Source: Hallerella succinigenes
GTDB taxonomy: Bacteria > Fibrobacterota > Fibrobacteria > Fibrobacterales > Fibrobacteraceae
Assembly (NCBI RefSeq): GCF_002797675.1
Contig: NZ_PGEX01000001.1
Location: 1,984,001-2,048,000, forward strand
Direction of reading: 5' to 3'
Length of the DNA stretch: 64,000 nt
Positions 1 through 7,988 of this stretch are shown one piece after another; position 1 is the first letter of the stretch, and each line of letters opens with the position of its first letter. Below the pieces are notes generated by a model. The model saw nothing but the letters and a program-made list of their open reading frames with translations, searched no databases and was not told where the DNA came from. The position numbers were made by a program, and so were the translations under genes.

Positions 1-657
1 GAAATTTTTGACCTGATTCCGCCGGAACTGAATAACCAGAACAAGAGATTCATTCTAAAAAAATTGAACGAGAACATCAAGTTTTCCCGTCACGAAAATT
101 CCTTTATCTGGTTAAAAGAAGCGGGGGTGGCTCTCCCCGTTTACAATGTGGATGAACCCAAAATTCCGTTGCTCCTTTCGCGCTCGCGCAACTTGTTTAA
201 ACTGTTCTTGAACGACGTCGGACTCCTTACTTGCCAATACGCGAACGGGATTCAGCTGAAAATCTTGAACGGTGAAAACGCCATCAATTTCGGTTCCGTT
301 TATGAGAATGTGGCCGCGATGGAACTGAAAGCGCACGGATTCGATCTTTATTATTTCAATAGTAAAAAACAAGGCGAACTGGATTTTGTCATTGAACGGA
401 ATGGACGCATACTCCCCATAGAAATCAAGTCGGGCAAGGATTACAAACGGCACAATGCCTTAAAGAACGTCTTGGAAACAACAAATTACGCCATTCAAGA
501 GGCCGTCGTTTTCTGCAACGACAATGTCTGCGTCAAAGGGAAAGTCTTGTATTGTCCCATCTACATGCTGATGTTCCTGAAAAACGAAGAAATTGATTTG
601 GGAACATACAAAGTAGATTTACGCGGGCTGGCCAAACGTGCTAATCGCAGCAAATAA
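1..657 (+). CDS. DUF4143-type AAA+ ATPase, C-terminal part (5' end outside window)
   Basis: The frame is open from base 1 to the TAA at 655-657, so the gene starts upstream of the window. The visible ~218 residues are the C-terminal half of an ATPase of the AAA_14/DUF4143 type: a winged-helix-like stretch, a segment with LFLNDVGLLTC (compare LFFFDTGLLKCL in the complete relative at 60864-62174), then a PD-(D/E)XK nuclease-like patch with ELDFVIE and LPIEIKSGK. The P-loop half is not visible. In this family ATPase and nuclease-like parts occur together, but cellular roles are mostly unknown. A TTG at 64 is an internal codon, not the start. Confidence 0.85.
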   Translation, partial: EIFDLIPPELNNQNKRFILKKLNENIKFSRHENSFIWLKEAGVALPVYNVDEPKIPLLLSRSRNLFKLFLNDVGLLTCQYANGIQLKILNGENAINFGSVYENVAAMELKAHGFDLYYFNSKKQGELDFVIERNGRILPIEIKSGKDYKRHNALKNVLETTNYAIQEAVVFCNDNVCVKGKVLYCPIYMLMFLKNEEIDLGTYKVDLRGLAKRANRSK

Positions 658-711
658 AATCGACAAACCTGGAAATCAAATGGTCGAATGGATAATAGAA
701 GCGTCGGCCAA

Positions 712-787
712 GGATGGGGAGGGTGCAGGGATGGGCCTGTGCGGCCTTCGCAACTCCGAGCTGGGGCCCTTCCCGCATGTTTTTTGC
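712..787 (+). promoter_or_regulatory. GC-rich hairpin with T-tract upstream of purD (terminator or attenuating leader)
   Basis: In an otherwise A/T-rich spacer, GGGGAGGG (716-723) can pair with CCCTTCCC (767-774) with one G-T wobble. The enclosed 43 nt are themselves GC-rich (GGCC at 734-737 and 742-745 can pair), and a run of six T follows at 780-785. The simplest reading is a rho-independent terminator for the upstream ATPase gene; a purD leader that attenuates is also possible. I do not recognise a known riboswitch core here. Confidence 0.4.
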
Positions 788-820
788 TAAATTTTCTTTG
801 AACAGAAAAAAGGAAATTTT

Positions 821-2113
821 ATGAATATTCTCGTCGTTGGTAGCGGTGGTCGCGAACATGCCATCGCTCTTGCAGTCAAGAAGTCGCCGCTGTGCGACAC
901 TCTCGTGTGCGCTCCGGGCAACCCGGGCATGGCAAACCTCGGCAAGTGCGTGCCGGTGGATGTGGCCGACCCGAAGGCAATCGCTGACCTCGCGGTTGCC
1001 GAAAAGATTGACCTCGCGGTCATCGGCCCCGAAATTCCGCTGGTCGCTGGCGTAGTGGATGAATTCCGCCGTCGCGGGCTCCGCGCTTTCGGCCCGACTG
1101 CGGCTGCTGCCGCGCTCGAAGGCTCCAAGGCTTTCAGCAAGGATATCATGAAGAAGTATAACGTGCCGACGGCAGCCTTCGAGACCTTCACCGATCTCGC
1201 CTCCGCCAAGAAGTTCCTCGCAGAACACCCGGCTCCGATTGTGGTGAAGGCGTCGGGCCTCGCTGCGGGCAAGGGCGCCATCGTCTGCATGACCGACAAG
1301 GAAGCGAACGATGCTGTGGAAGAAATGCTCGGCGACAAGGCGGTCTTCGGCGAATCCGGCAAGACGGTCGTGATTGAAGAATTCATGGACGGCGAAGAAG
1401 CCTCCATCTTCGTGGTTTGCGACGGCAAGGACTATGTGATTCTCTCTTCTGCCCAGGACCACAAGCGCGTCTTTGACGACGACAAGGGCCCAAACACTGG
1501 CGGAATGGGCGCCTACAGCCCGGCTCCGGTGGTGACGGACGCTCTCCTCGACGAAGTGAAGAAGACGATTATTGAACCGACTCTCAAGGGCATGGCCGCC
1601 GAAGGCAAGCCCTACACGGGCGTGCTCTACGTGGGCATCATGGTGACTGCGAAGGGCCCGAAGGTCGTGGAATACAACTGCCGTCTCGGCGACCCTGAAT
1701 GCCAGATTGTGCTTCCGCTTTACGACGGCGATGTGCTCGCGTTGTTCGACGCTGCCGAAAAGGGTGAACTCGCGAAACTCGGTGTCCCGAAGGCCCCGAA
1801 GGGCAGTTCCGCCATCGTCGTGCTCGCAAGCAAGGGTTATCCGGGCTCTTACGAAAAGGGCAAGGTCGTGACGGGTATCGAAGAAGCCGAAAAGAACGGC
1901 GCCCAGGTGCTCCATGCCGGTACCAAGATGGTAGACGGCAAGCTGGTCACGAACGGTGGCCGCGTGTTCGGCGTGGTGGGTCATGGCGAAACGCTCCAGG
2001 CCGCTCTCGACATCGCTTACGAAGCCGCCGAGAAGGTTCAGTTCGAAGGCAAGTTCTACCGCAAGGACATCGGCAAGAAGGGACTCGCCCGTCTCGCCAA
2101 GATGGGTAAATAA
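821..2113 (+). CDS. purD: phosphoribosylamine--glycine ligase (GAR synthetase)
   Basis: The 430-residue product matches PurD in length and order: an N-terminal nucleotide-fold start (MNILVVGSGGREHA), the GNPG motif near residue 33, a central ATP-grasp domain (VKASGLAAGKGA; the glycine-rich GPNTGGMGAYSP) and a C-terminal GARS domain ending with the short GLARLAKMGK tail. It makes glycinamide ribonucleotide from phosphoribosylamine, glycine and ATP in purine synthesis. AAAGGA lies 7 nt before the ATG. purE follows after 14 nt, so the two are probably co-transcribed. Confidence 0.97.
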   Translation: MNILVVGSGGREHAIALAVKKSPLCDTLVCAPGNPGMANLGKCVPVDVADPKAIADLAVAEKIDLAVIGPEIPLVAGVVDEFRRRGLRAFGPTAAAAALEGSKAFSKDIMKKYNVPTAAFETFTDLASAKKFLAEHPAPIVVKASGLAAGKGAIVCMTDKEANDAVEEMLGDKAVFGESGKTVVIEEFMDGEEASIFVVCDGKDYVILSSAQDHKRVFDDDKGPNTGGMGAYSPAPVVTDALLDEVKKTIIEPTLKGMAAEGKPYTGVLYVGIMVTAKGPKVVEYNCRLGDPECQIVLPLYDGDVLALFDAAEKGELAKLGVPKAPKGSSAIVVLASKGYPGSYEKGKVVTGIEEAEKNGAQVLHAGTKMVDGKLVTNGGRVFGVVGHGETLQAALDIAYEAAEKVQFEGKFYRKDIGKKGLARLAKMGK

Positions 2114-2127
2114 AAAAGGAATTGAAA

Positions 2128-2601
2128 ATGCAGATTAATGAAGTTCCGAATGCAAAGGTCGGTATCGTTGCGGGTAGCAAGTCCGACCAGGAAACTGTAG
2201 ACAAGATCACCGCGGTGCTCGACAGCTTCGGCATCGTGTGGGAATACAACATCCTCTCGGCACACCGCACCCCGAACGCCACCGCGAAGTATGCTCGCGA
2301 AGCCGCCGGGCGAGGCCTCCAGGTTCTCATCGGTGTCGCTGGCCTCGCTGCAGCCCTTCCGGGCGTGCTCGCAGGGCACACGATCCTTCCGGTCATTGGC
2401 TTGCCCTGCGCCGGCGGCCCGCTCAACGGCGTCGATGCCCTGCACAGCATTGTGCAGATGCCCCCGGGAATCCCGGTGGCAACAGTCGGCATCGGCAACG
2501 GCAAGAATGCCGGTTACCTCGCCGCCCACATCGTCGCCACCTCCGACCCGGCAGTCCGCGAGAAGCTCATCGCCTACCGCAAGAGTCTTGGTGATATTTA
2601 A
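2128..2601 (+). CDS. purE: N5-carboxyaminoimidazole ribonucleotide mutase
   Basis: The 157-residue product has the PurE signature: GSKSDQETVDK near the N-terminus, SAHRTP near residue 43, and the glycine-rich GGPLNGVDALHSIVQMP segment. It converts N5-CAIR to CAIR in purine synthesis; the SAHRTP form points to the class I mutase and not the class II carboxylase. A TTG at 2122 is in frame, but AAAAAGGA ends 7 nt before the ATG at 2128, so I chose the ATG. It lies directly behind purD. Confidence 0.95.
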   Translation: MQINEVPNAKVGIVAGSKSDQETVDKITAVLDSFGIVWEYNILSAHRTPNATAKYAREAAGRGLQVLIGVAGLAAALPGVLAGHTILPVIGLPCAGGPLNGVDALHSIVQMPPGIPVATVGIGNGKNAGYLAAHIVATSDPAVREKLIAYRKSLGDI

Positions 2602-2604
2602 TCC

Positions 2605-3366
2605 GTGAAACGTTTTTTTCTCATCGCTTGGGTGCTTGCCGCGTTTTCGTTTGCCGAAGACGTGGTGAATGCACCATGGACAAAGGGAGAAAAGCTTTCT
2701 TACCGTTTAAGCTGGGGCTTTATCACGGCCGGTTTTGCTGATATGATGACTCTTCCGCAAAAGGATGGAAGTCTGGAATTTGTGAGCATCGCTCGCAACA
2801 ACGGCGCTTTCCGCTCCATCTATCCGGTGGCAGACACGATTCGAACACTTTCGAAAGGGGATAAGTTTCTCCCTGAAACGTTCAAAAAGATTTTGAACGA
2901 AGGCTCCTACCACAGCACTTCAAAAATTCTCTTTGACCGCAAAGGCAAAATGGCGGTCCTTTCGGACACGGTCTTTGAAAATTCCAAGCGCGACGAAATC
3001 AGGAGGCGTGTCGATACGACGGTCTCGATCAACGGTTACGAACACTGTATCATTTCGGCGTTCTATCGGGTGCGCACCATGGACCTTTCCGGCAAAAAAG
3101 ACACTTACTTTTCTGCGGTCAGTGGCAAAAAGCGCTATTCGCTGCGGGTGATTATTCACGGCAAGGAAACGGTCGAAACAGACCTTGGCAAGTTTGACTG
3201 CATCAAGGTGGAACCGGTGCTGGGGGATGACGGCGCGTTCAAGGCTGCCGGAAGGCTCTTTATTTGGCTGACCGATGACGAAAGGCGCCTGCCAGTTTTG
3301 ATGACCGTAAAAATTCCTATCGGCTCCATTCGAGGGGAATTGGTCCAATTTCGCCAAGGATTGTGA
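2605..3366 (+). CDS. DUF3108 family exported protein
   Basis: The start is GTG, three bases after the purE stop. A signal peptide is visible (MKRFFLIAWVLAAFSFA, then ED). The mature ~236 residues read as an all-beta DUF3108-type protein, with the family's typical opening GEKLSYRLSWGFITAG and a later FDCIKVEPVL segment. Such proteins are periplasmic or envelope-located in diderms, with no established biochemical function. The tight spacing suggests read-through from purDE, though no purine role is implied. Confidence 0.75.
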   Translation: MKRFFLIAWVLAAFSFAEDVVNAPWTKGEKLSYRLSWGFITAGFADMMTLPQKDGSLEFVSIARNNGAFRSIYPVADTIRTLSKGDKFLPETFKKILNEGSYHSTSKILFDRKGKMAVLSDTVFENSKRDEIRRRVDTTVSINGYEHCIISAFYRVRTMDLSGKKDTYFSAVSGKKRYSLRVIIHGKETVETDLGKFDCIKVEPVLGDDGAFKAAGRLFIWLTDDERRLPVLMTVKIPIGSIRGELVQFRQGL

Positions 3367-3489
3367 CTTTAAGCGGATTTAAGGGGTTTTCAATTTTCTT
3401 TTTACACAAATATTTTAGTTTACAATCTAGAGAATAAACTATATTGAACACGGAACTATTCTATCTCAAAAAATAGAGGCTCTTTAGCA

Positions 3490-4455
3490 ATGTTAAAAAA
3501 GATTTGCATTCTGTTTTTTACTCTGGCGGTAGCCGGCTTTGCCCAAGACGATTTCGACTCCTATGAGTCCGATGAATCCTCTAGCGAAGAAATCTCCGAA
3601 TCCACGACCTATTCGGCTTCGGCTGAAGAAAACTCCGGGGAAACGACCTTGGAACGTCGTCGCCGTGCAGCGGGCGGTTCAGCCGTTCGTTCCGCAGCCG
3701 ATGAAGAATCTCAGGTTGAAGAAGCGGATAACGCTACGAGCCGCGGTCGTGCCGCTGACCGTGCAAAGCGTCGCGAATTTGAAAAGGACCAGCGCCTGGA
3801 TGAATTTGCAAACAACCTCCGTCGTCGTGACTGGCTCAAGGACCGCTTGGTTTTTGAAATCGGTATGGGTTCCCGTCAGCCGGTGATGGGTGAAACGGGG
3901 CTCGGCATGGGCTTCGGCTTCGGTGCTGAATATATCACTCGGTGGCATCTCGCTTTGTACGGTGCATTCGGCTTCATCCCGAGCGGGGATGACCCGGACT
4001 TCTCGAACTTTAAAATCGAAGGTGGTACCGGTTGGAAGGTCGGTTTGAACTACTACCTCTTCCCGAAGAACCCGCTTCATCTCGGTCTTTCTGTTTCTTA
4101 CGGTACCGTCTATTACGATCATGACATCGTGGCTGATTCGACGAACGATTACACCCGTAAACTTCTCATGACCAACGGTTTCCAGTTCGACGTTCTCATT
4201 ACCTACCTCACAAACGAATGGTACTACCTCCAGTTTGCAATCGGTATGTATTACGCTCCGAACGCCTACGACGATTCCCACTCGAAGAACGTGAAGGGTG
4301 AAGATGTTTCCCGCGTGATTGATAGCGATGGCATTTCCAAGTTCGGACTTGTCTTCGGTATCACGATCGGTTTCGCTCTGCCGGAATTCTTCCCAGATGC
4401 AACGGAAATCCGTCGCCGCGAACGCGAAAAGAAGTACAGCGAACAGGAAGACTAA
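3490..4455 (+). CDS. putative outer-membrane beta-barrel protein with a charged N-terminal region
   Basis: The 321-residue product starts with a signal peptide (MLKKICILFFTLAVAGFA). About 100 residues rich in Ser/Glu and then Arg/Ala follow, and then ~190 residues of alternating aromatic and glycine-rich strands (GFGFGAEYITRWHLALYG; GTGWKVGLNYYLF) as in outer-membrane barrels. The C-terminus is charged and not a terminal aromatic strand, which is unusual for a barrel. No specific family recognised. TATATT at about 3440 and GAGG before the ATG give a normal leader. A terminator follows at 4476. Confidence 0.65.
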   Translation: MLKKICILFFTLAVAGFAQDDFDSYESDESSSEEISESTTYSASAEENSGETTLERRRRAAGGSAVRSAADEESQVEEADNATSRGRAADRAKRREFEKDQRLDEFANNLRRRDWLKDRLVFEIGMGSRQPVMGETGLGMGFGFGAEYITRWHLALYGAFGFIPSGDDPDFSNFKIEGGTGWKVGLNYYLFPKNPLHLGLSVSYGTVYYDHDIVADSTNDYTRKLLMTNGFQFDVLITYLTNEWYYLQFAIGMYYAPNAYDDSHSKNVKGEDVSRVIDSDGISKFGLVFGITIGFALPEFFPDATEIRRREREKKYSEQED

Positions 4456-4475
4456 TCCATCGCAAAAGAGTGCCC

Positions 4476-4502
4476 AAAGACCGGCTTCGCCGGTCTTTTT
4501 TT
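4476..4502 (+). terminator. rho-independent terminator of the outer-membrane protein gene
   Basis: GACCGGC (4479-4485) pairs with GCCGGTC (4489-4495) around a TTC loop, followed by seven T. It lies 20 nt after the stop codon at 4455. Confidence 0.9.
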
Positions 4503-4584
4503 GTATGTGTGACCCTACTCACTTTGCAGGAAGGCTTATTCCGTTTTTTAGGCCAAGGCTCTTTAAGCCCCAAAAAAATAGTTC

Positions 4585-4659
4585 TATATTGGGAATAGAT
4601 TTGGAGGAGAGGACTGGTAAAGAGTTGGAACGGTGTCGATCGAATCGTCGCCGTTTTTT
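4585..4659 (+). ncRNA. candidate small RNA: orphan promoter box and terminator
   Basis: TATATT at 4585-4590 is followed about 40 nt later by a hairpin (AACGG 4629-4633 with CCGTT 4651-4655, inner CGAT/ATCG) and a run of six T ending at 4659. No convincing reading frame lies between. A transcript would start near 4597 and be about 63 nt, containing a purine-rich GGAGGAGAGGA stretch. It lies between the terminator at 4476 and tRNA-Arg, so it is not the tail of a neighbouring gene. Expression is not shown. Confidence 0.35.
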
Positions 4660-4728
4660 GTTGCCCAGGGCTCAGAACGAAAGACAAATTTTTGAAAAAA
4701 AATTATATTCGGTGTGCCTGATGGCCAT

Positions 4729-4802
4729 GTCCGCGTAGCTCAATTGGATAGAGTGTCAGTTTCCGAAACTGAAGGTCACGAGTTCGACTCTCGTCGTGGG
4801 CA
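4729..4802 (+). tRNA. tRNA-Arg (anticodon CCG)
   Basis: A full cloverleaf can be drawn: acceptor stem GTCCGCG with CGTGGGC (two G-U pairs), D arm around GCTCAATTGGATAGAG, anticodon stem TCAGT/ACTGA with loop TTCCGAA giving anticodon CCG (reads CGG), and T arm ACGAG-TTCGACT-CTCGT. The discriminator is A at 4802 and CCA is not encoded. TATATT at 4704-4709 with AAGACA 17 nt before it could be its promoter. A terminator follows directly. Confidence 0.93.
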
Positions 4803-4809
4803 CTGAAAA

Positions 4810-4834
4810 AGCACCGGGATTCCCGGTGCTTTTC
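4810..4834 (+). terminator. terminator behind tRNA-Arg
   Basis: AGCACCGGGA pairs with TCCCGGTGCT (4810-4830), followed by TTT. Confidence 0.85.
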
Positions 4835-4865
4835 TGCTTTTCTGCTTTTCAATCGCGGAATGCTT

Positions 4866-6179
4866 TTAGGCGTGAGAAACGATGCGTCCGATTAGTTCAT
4901 GCGGTTCTGCATCGATGATCTTCACCATGTAGAATTCTCCCGGATTGGCGTCGCCTTCCACGATTTTCACGATGTCGTCGGAATCAAGCGAGTTGCCTTC
5001 GGTTCTGCCGATAAAGTGGTAATCGCTTTCTTCGGCGACTTCGTCGATCAAAACTTTGACTTCCTTGCCAATCAAGGCTTCGTTTGCTTCGGAAGAAATC
5101 TCTTCCTGCAGGTCTTGAATGGCGTCCAGACGTGCACGGGCCAGTTCTTCTGGAACCGGTTCTTCTTTAAGCTTCATCGCCGGAGTGCCTTCTTCTGGGC
5201 TAAAGACGAATCCGCCCAGGTGTTCAAAGCGCACGTCCTGAATCAGCTGCATCAGTTCTTCAAAGTCTTCCTGCGTTTCGCCGGGGAAACCGACGAGAAC
5301 GGTCGTGCGGAGCGTTACGCCTGGAATCTTGGTGCGAATGTCGGTCAGCATTTTGCGGAGCGACTGCTGATTATAGCTGCGTCGCATCAGTTTAAGGACG
5401 TGCGAACTGGCGTGTTGAATCGGCATGTCGACGTATTTGCAAATGCGCGGTTCGTTTGCCATCAAGTCTAAAAGCTCATCGTCGATGAATTCCGGATACC
5501 AGTAGAGCGTGCGGATCCAAGGAATGTTTGTTTCCTTAAGAACCGCCTTCAAAAGTTTGGCGAGGGACGGCCCCGTTTTGCATCCCTGATCGTGCCCGTA
5601 GAACGTGGTGTCTTGCGCAATGAGCGTGAGTTCCTGCACGCCTTGAGCTTCGAGTTCCTTCGCTTCCTGGATGATGCTCTCGATCGAGAACGAAATCTGC
5701 TTTCCGCGGATGTTCGGGATCGCGCAGAACGCGCAACGGCGGTCACAGCCTTCGGCAACCTTCAGATAGGCGTGATGCTTGTAATCGCCCAGGTTCAGGC
5801 GGGCGAGGTTTTCTGTGCCGCTCGCCTTTTCGCCGAGTCCAAGGACCTTCAGAATTTTCCCGGGCTCGTACGTGCCGAGCCAGTAGTCCACTTCGGGCAT
5901 TTCCTTGGGAAGTTCTTCCATGTAACGGCCCGATAGGCAGCCTGTAACGATAAGCTTTTGGGAAGGCTTCTTCGCTTCGATAAAGGATAGGACCGTGTTG
6001 ATGGATTCGGTCTTGGCGTCTTCAATAAAACCACAGGTGTTGATGAGCAAAAAATCCGCTTTTTCGGCGTTTTCTGTCGATACAAAACCTGCCGAGTAGA
6101 GCTCGGCAAGCATGTGTTCGCCATCAACCTGGTTTTTTGCACAACCGAGTTGTGCGGCAAAAATGCGGGGATGTTTCAA
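4866..6179 (-). CDS. rimO: ribosomal protein S12 methylthiotransferase
   Basis: The 437-residue product has the methylthiotransferase layout: an N-terminal UPF0004 domain (QLGCAKNQVD, INTCGFIEDAK), a radical SAM domain with the CxxxCxxC cluster motif in CDRRCAFC (~residue 145), and a C-terminal TRAM domain. The AQLGCAKNQVD start and DTTFYGHD favour RimO over MiaB. It thiomethylates an aspartate of S12 using two Fe-S clusters. It lies 6 nt downstream of the SPOR lipoprotein gene on the same strand, so the two are likely co-transcribed. Confidence 0.95.
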   Translation of the reverse strand: MKHPRIFAAQLGCAKNQVDGEHMLAELYSAGFVSTENAEKADFLLINTCGFIEDAKTESINTVLSFIEAKKPSQKLIVTGCLSGRYMEELPKEMPEVDYWLGTYEPGKILKVLGLGEKASGTENLARLNLGDYKHHAYLKVAEGCDRRCAFCAIPNIRGKQISFSIESIIQEAKELEAQGVQELTLIAQDTTFYGHDQGCKTGPSLAKLLKAVLKETNIPWIRTLYWYPEFIDDELLDLMANEPRICKYVDMPIQHASSHVLKLMRRSYNQQSLRKMLTDIRTKIPGVTLRTTVLVGFPGETQEDFEELMQLIQDVRFEHLGGFVFSPEEGTPAMKLKEEPVPEELARARLDAIQDLQEEISSEANEALIGKEVKVLIDEVAEESDYHFIGRTEGNSLDSDDIVKIVEGDANPGEFYMVKIIDAEPHELIGRIVSHA

Positions 6180-6185
6180 AAGTGT

Positions 6186-6995
6186 TTATTCCCAGTCGTC
6201 GTAGACTTCTTCTGCCGGTTGAACCGGGGCGGCTTCTGCAGCAGGGGCTGGCGCAGGTGCGGTCGGTTCCGCTACAGGTTCTGCAGCAGGGGCCGTCGCT
6301 TCTGCAACAGGAGCCGGTGCTTCGACAGGAGCGGCTTCGGAGGAAGAAGATTCGACAACTTCAGATGAAGAAGATTCGACTTCGGTGGAGTACTTGGTTG
6401 TTTCCATCGGTTCCGGGTTCAAATACGAACCGGAGGTGGTGTTGGAATTGGTAACGTCGCTGGATTCCGGAGAACCTACGGTATCATTAGCCTTGTTGTC
6501 GATCCACCAGGCGAATTCCAGAGGTTCGAGAGCGGACTTGCCGTATGCCTTGGCGTCTTCGATCTTCTTGAAGTAGCCAACGCGGACACGGTAATAGGTG
6601 CCTTCGAGTTCTCCCGGATTTTCGACCTGGGCGAGGTATCCTTTGATGCCCTTTTCTTCTAATTTCTTCAGAACGGCGTTTGCGGCGCTCTTGGACGGCT
6701 GAATACTCACCTGGATGACAACGGCGCCTTCAGAACTTGGCTGGACAACAGGGCCGGTGGTTTTGAATGTGCCTTCGGCGGCAGAAGCGTCAGCGGAAAG
6801 AGATTCAATCGACTGGAGCTCCGGCATGGAATTCGCATCGCTTGCGGGTACCGTTGCTTCTGGAACGGGTGCAGGGGCTTCGGCTTTTTTAGCCGGTTTG
6901 ATTTCGGGGACGACATCGTCTTCGCTGCTGCAACCAGCAAGCGTCATACCGAAAATTGCGGAACCTGCAATCACGGAGAACTTGAAAATATTCAC
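6186..6995 (-). CDS. SPOR-domain lipoprotein
   Basis: The 269-residue product begins with a lipoprotein signal peptide; the lipobox is LAGC with Cys22. A Pro/Ala/Glu linker follows, then a SPOR domain at about residues 90-165 (VIQVSIQPSKSAANAVLKKL; YYRVRVGYFKKIEDAKAYGK), which in known cases binds denuded septal peptidoglycan. The last ~100 residues are low-complexity Ser/Glu and Ala/Pro repeats ending DDWE. A good AAAGGAG precedes the ATG and TATATT (7036-7041, minus strand) lies ~45 nt upstream. A division or cell-wall role is inferred from the domain only. Confidence 0.85.
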   Translation of the reverse strand: MNIFKFSVIAGSAIFGMTLAGCSSEDDVVPEIKPAKKAEAPAPVPEATVPASDANSMPELQSIESLSADASAAEGTFKTTGPVVQPSSEGAVVIQVSIQPSKSAANAVLKKLEEKGIKGYLAQVENPGELEGTYYRVRVGYFKKIEDAKAYGKSALEPLEFAWWIDNKANDTVGSPESSDVTNSNTTSGSYLNPEPMETTKYSTEVESSSSEVVESSSSEAAPVEAPAPVAEATAPAAEPVAEPTAPAPAPAAEAAPVQPAEEVYDDWE

Positions 6996-7132
6996 CTTTC
7001 GCTCCTTTACCTTTTAGCCAGTGTGGCTTTGCCAAAATATAACTAAGTCTTTGGGAGGCCGCAAGTTAAGGTGAAAAAAAGAGCTAAAAACATATGATTT
7101 TTCTCAGTTCGCAATGGAAAACGGGCTTGCCC

Positions 7133-7161
7133 TTGACGAGATGGATTCTTTTAGGTATATT
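7133..7161 (+). promoter_or_regulatory. sigma70-type promoter of rpsU
   Basis: TTGACG (7133-7138) and TATATT (7156-7161) are separated by exactly 17 nt, 39 nt before the rpsU start. This is the clearest two-box promoter in the window and supports reading TATATT as the usual -10 box in this genome. Confidence 0.8.
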
Positions 7162-7200
7162 TGCGGCGCATAACAAAAATTTTCAACCCGAGGAATCCGA

Positions 7201-7410
7201 ATGATCGGTGTCGTAGTTAAGCCTAATGAACCTTTCGAACGCGCTCTCAAGCGTTTCACTAAGTCTTGCGAAAAGAACGGAATCATTTCTGACGTGAAGA
7301 AGCGTCAGCGCTATGAAAAGCCGTCCGAAGAAAAGAAGCGTGTTGAAACCGCTGCTCGTCGCAAGCGTTTGAAAGAACTCGCTGACGCAAACCGCAAGCG
7401 TCTCTACTAA
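7201..7410 (+). CDS. rpsU: 30S ribosomal protein bS21
   Basis: The 69-residue basic protein is a typical S21: it opens with a short beta strand (MIGVVVKPNEPFERALKRF) and continues as helices with RKRLKELADANRKRLY at the end. It binds the 30S platform near the anti-Shine-Dalgarno region. GAGG lies 8 nt before the ATG. It has its own promoter and terminator, and yqeY follows, a common neighbour. Confidence 0.97.
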   Translation: MIGVVVKPNEPFERALKRFTKSCEKNGIISDVKKRQRYEKPSEEKKRVETAARRKRLKELADANRKRLY

Positions 7411-7433
7411 TTCGTCGCTTTTTTACGAATGCC

Positions 7434-7464
7434 AAGGGAATGTATCATATACATTCCCTTTTAG
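7434..7464 (+). terminator. terminator of rpsU
   Basis: An 11-bp stem, AAGGGAATGTA with TACATTCCCTT, around loop TCATA (7445-7449), followed by TT. Confidence 0.85.
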
Positions 7465-7517
7465 TGTTTCTATTTTTCGCTCGAACTTAAACTCCCGGTC
7501 TGGGAAAAGGACACAAT

Positions 7518-7988
7518 ATGGCAGATTCTCTCGTTAAGGCAGAAAGCCCTCTTCTTCAAGAAATTTTGGCAGACATCAAGGCGGCGATGAAGGCACATGA
7601 TTCGGTCACGCTCGAAGTCCTTCGTACCCTCCATTCCGACATCAAGAATGTGGCGATCAATGCAAAGAAAGATGTGACAGATGACATCGTCCTCGATGTT
7701 CTCGCCAAGAGCATCAAGCAGCGTAACGAATCAATCGAAATGCTCCGCAAGGGCGGCCGTGAAGAAAACGCTCAGGAAGAAGAAAAGACTCTCGCCGTTT
7801 ACCAGAAGTATCTCCCGAAGCAGCTCTCGGAAGATGAAGTAAAGGCCCTGATCGAAGAGATCAAGGCCCAGGTTGGAGCTCAGGGCCCCAAGGACATGGG
7901 GAAGATCATGAAGGAACTTACCCCGAAGACGAAAGGCCGATTCGACGGTCGTCGCGTGAGCGATCTCGTGAAAGCAGCTCTTGCTTAA
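7518..7988 (+). CDS. yqeY: GatB/YqeY domain protein
   Basis: The 156-residue helical protein matches the free-standing YqeY family: N-terminal four-helix part (EILADIKAAMKAHDSVTLEVLRTL) and a C-terminal three-helix tail (MGKIMKELTPKTKGRFDGRRVSDLVK) like the tail domain of GatB. The GatB tail helps recognise tRNA; the function of YqeY alone is not settled. Its stop codon abuts the stop of rpiA on the other strand with no spacer. Confidence 0.9.
   Translation: MADSLVKAESPLLQEILADIKAAMKAHDSVTLEVLRTLHSDIKNVAINAKKDVTDDIVLDVLAKSIKQRNESIEMLRKGGREENAQEEEKTLAVYQKYLPKQLSEDEVKALIEEIKAQVGAQGPKDMGKIMKELTPKTKGRFDGRRVSDLVKAALA

Noticed and set aside
712-787. ZTP or other purine riboswitch before purD
   Set aside because: The conserved cores I know for such riboswitches are not present; only a GC-rich hairpin and T-tract are visible.
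641-1984. 447-residue open frame antisense to purD
   Set aside because: It mirrors the codon structure of purD, has no family features (His/Arg-rich) and no start signals.
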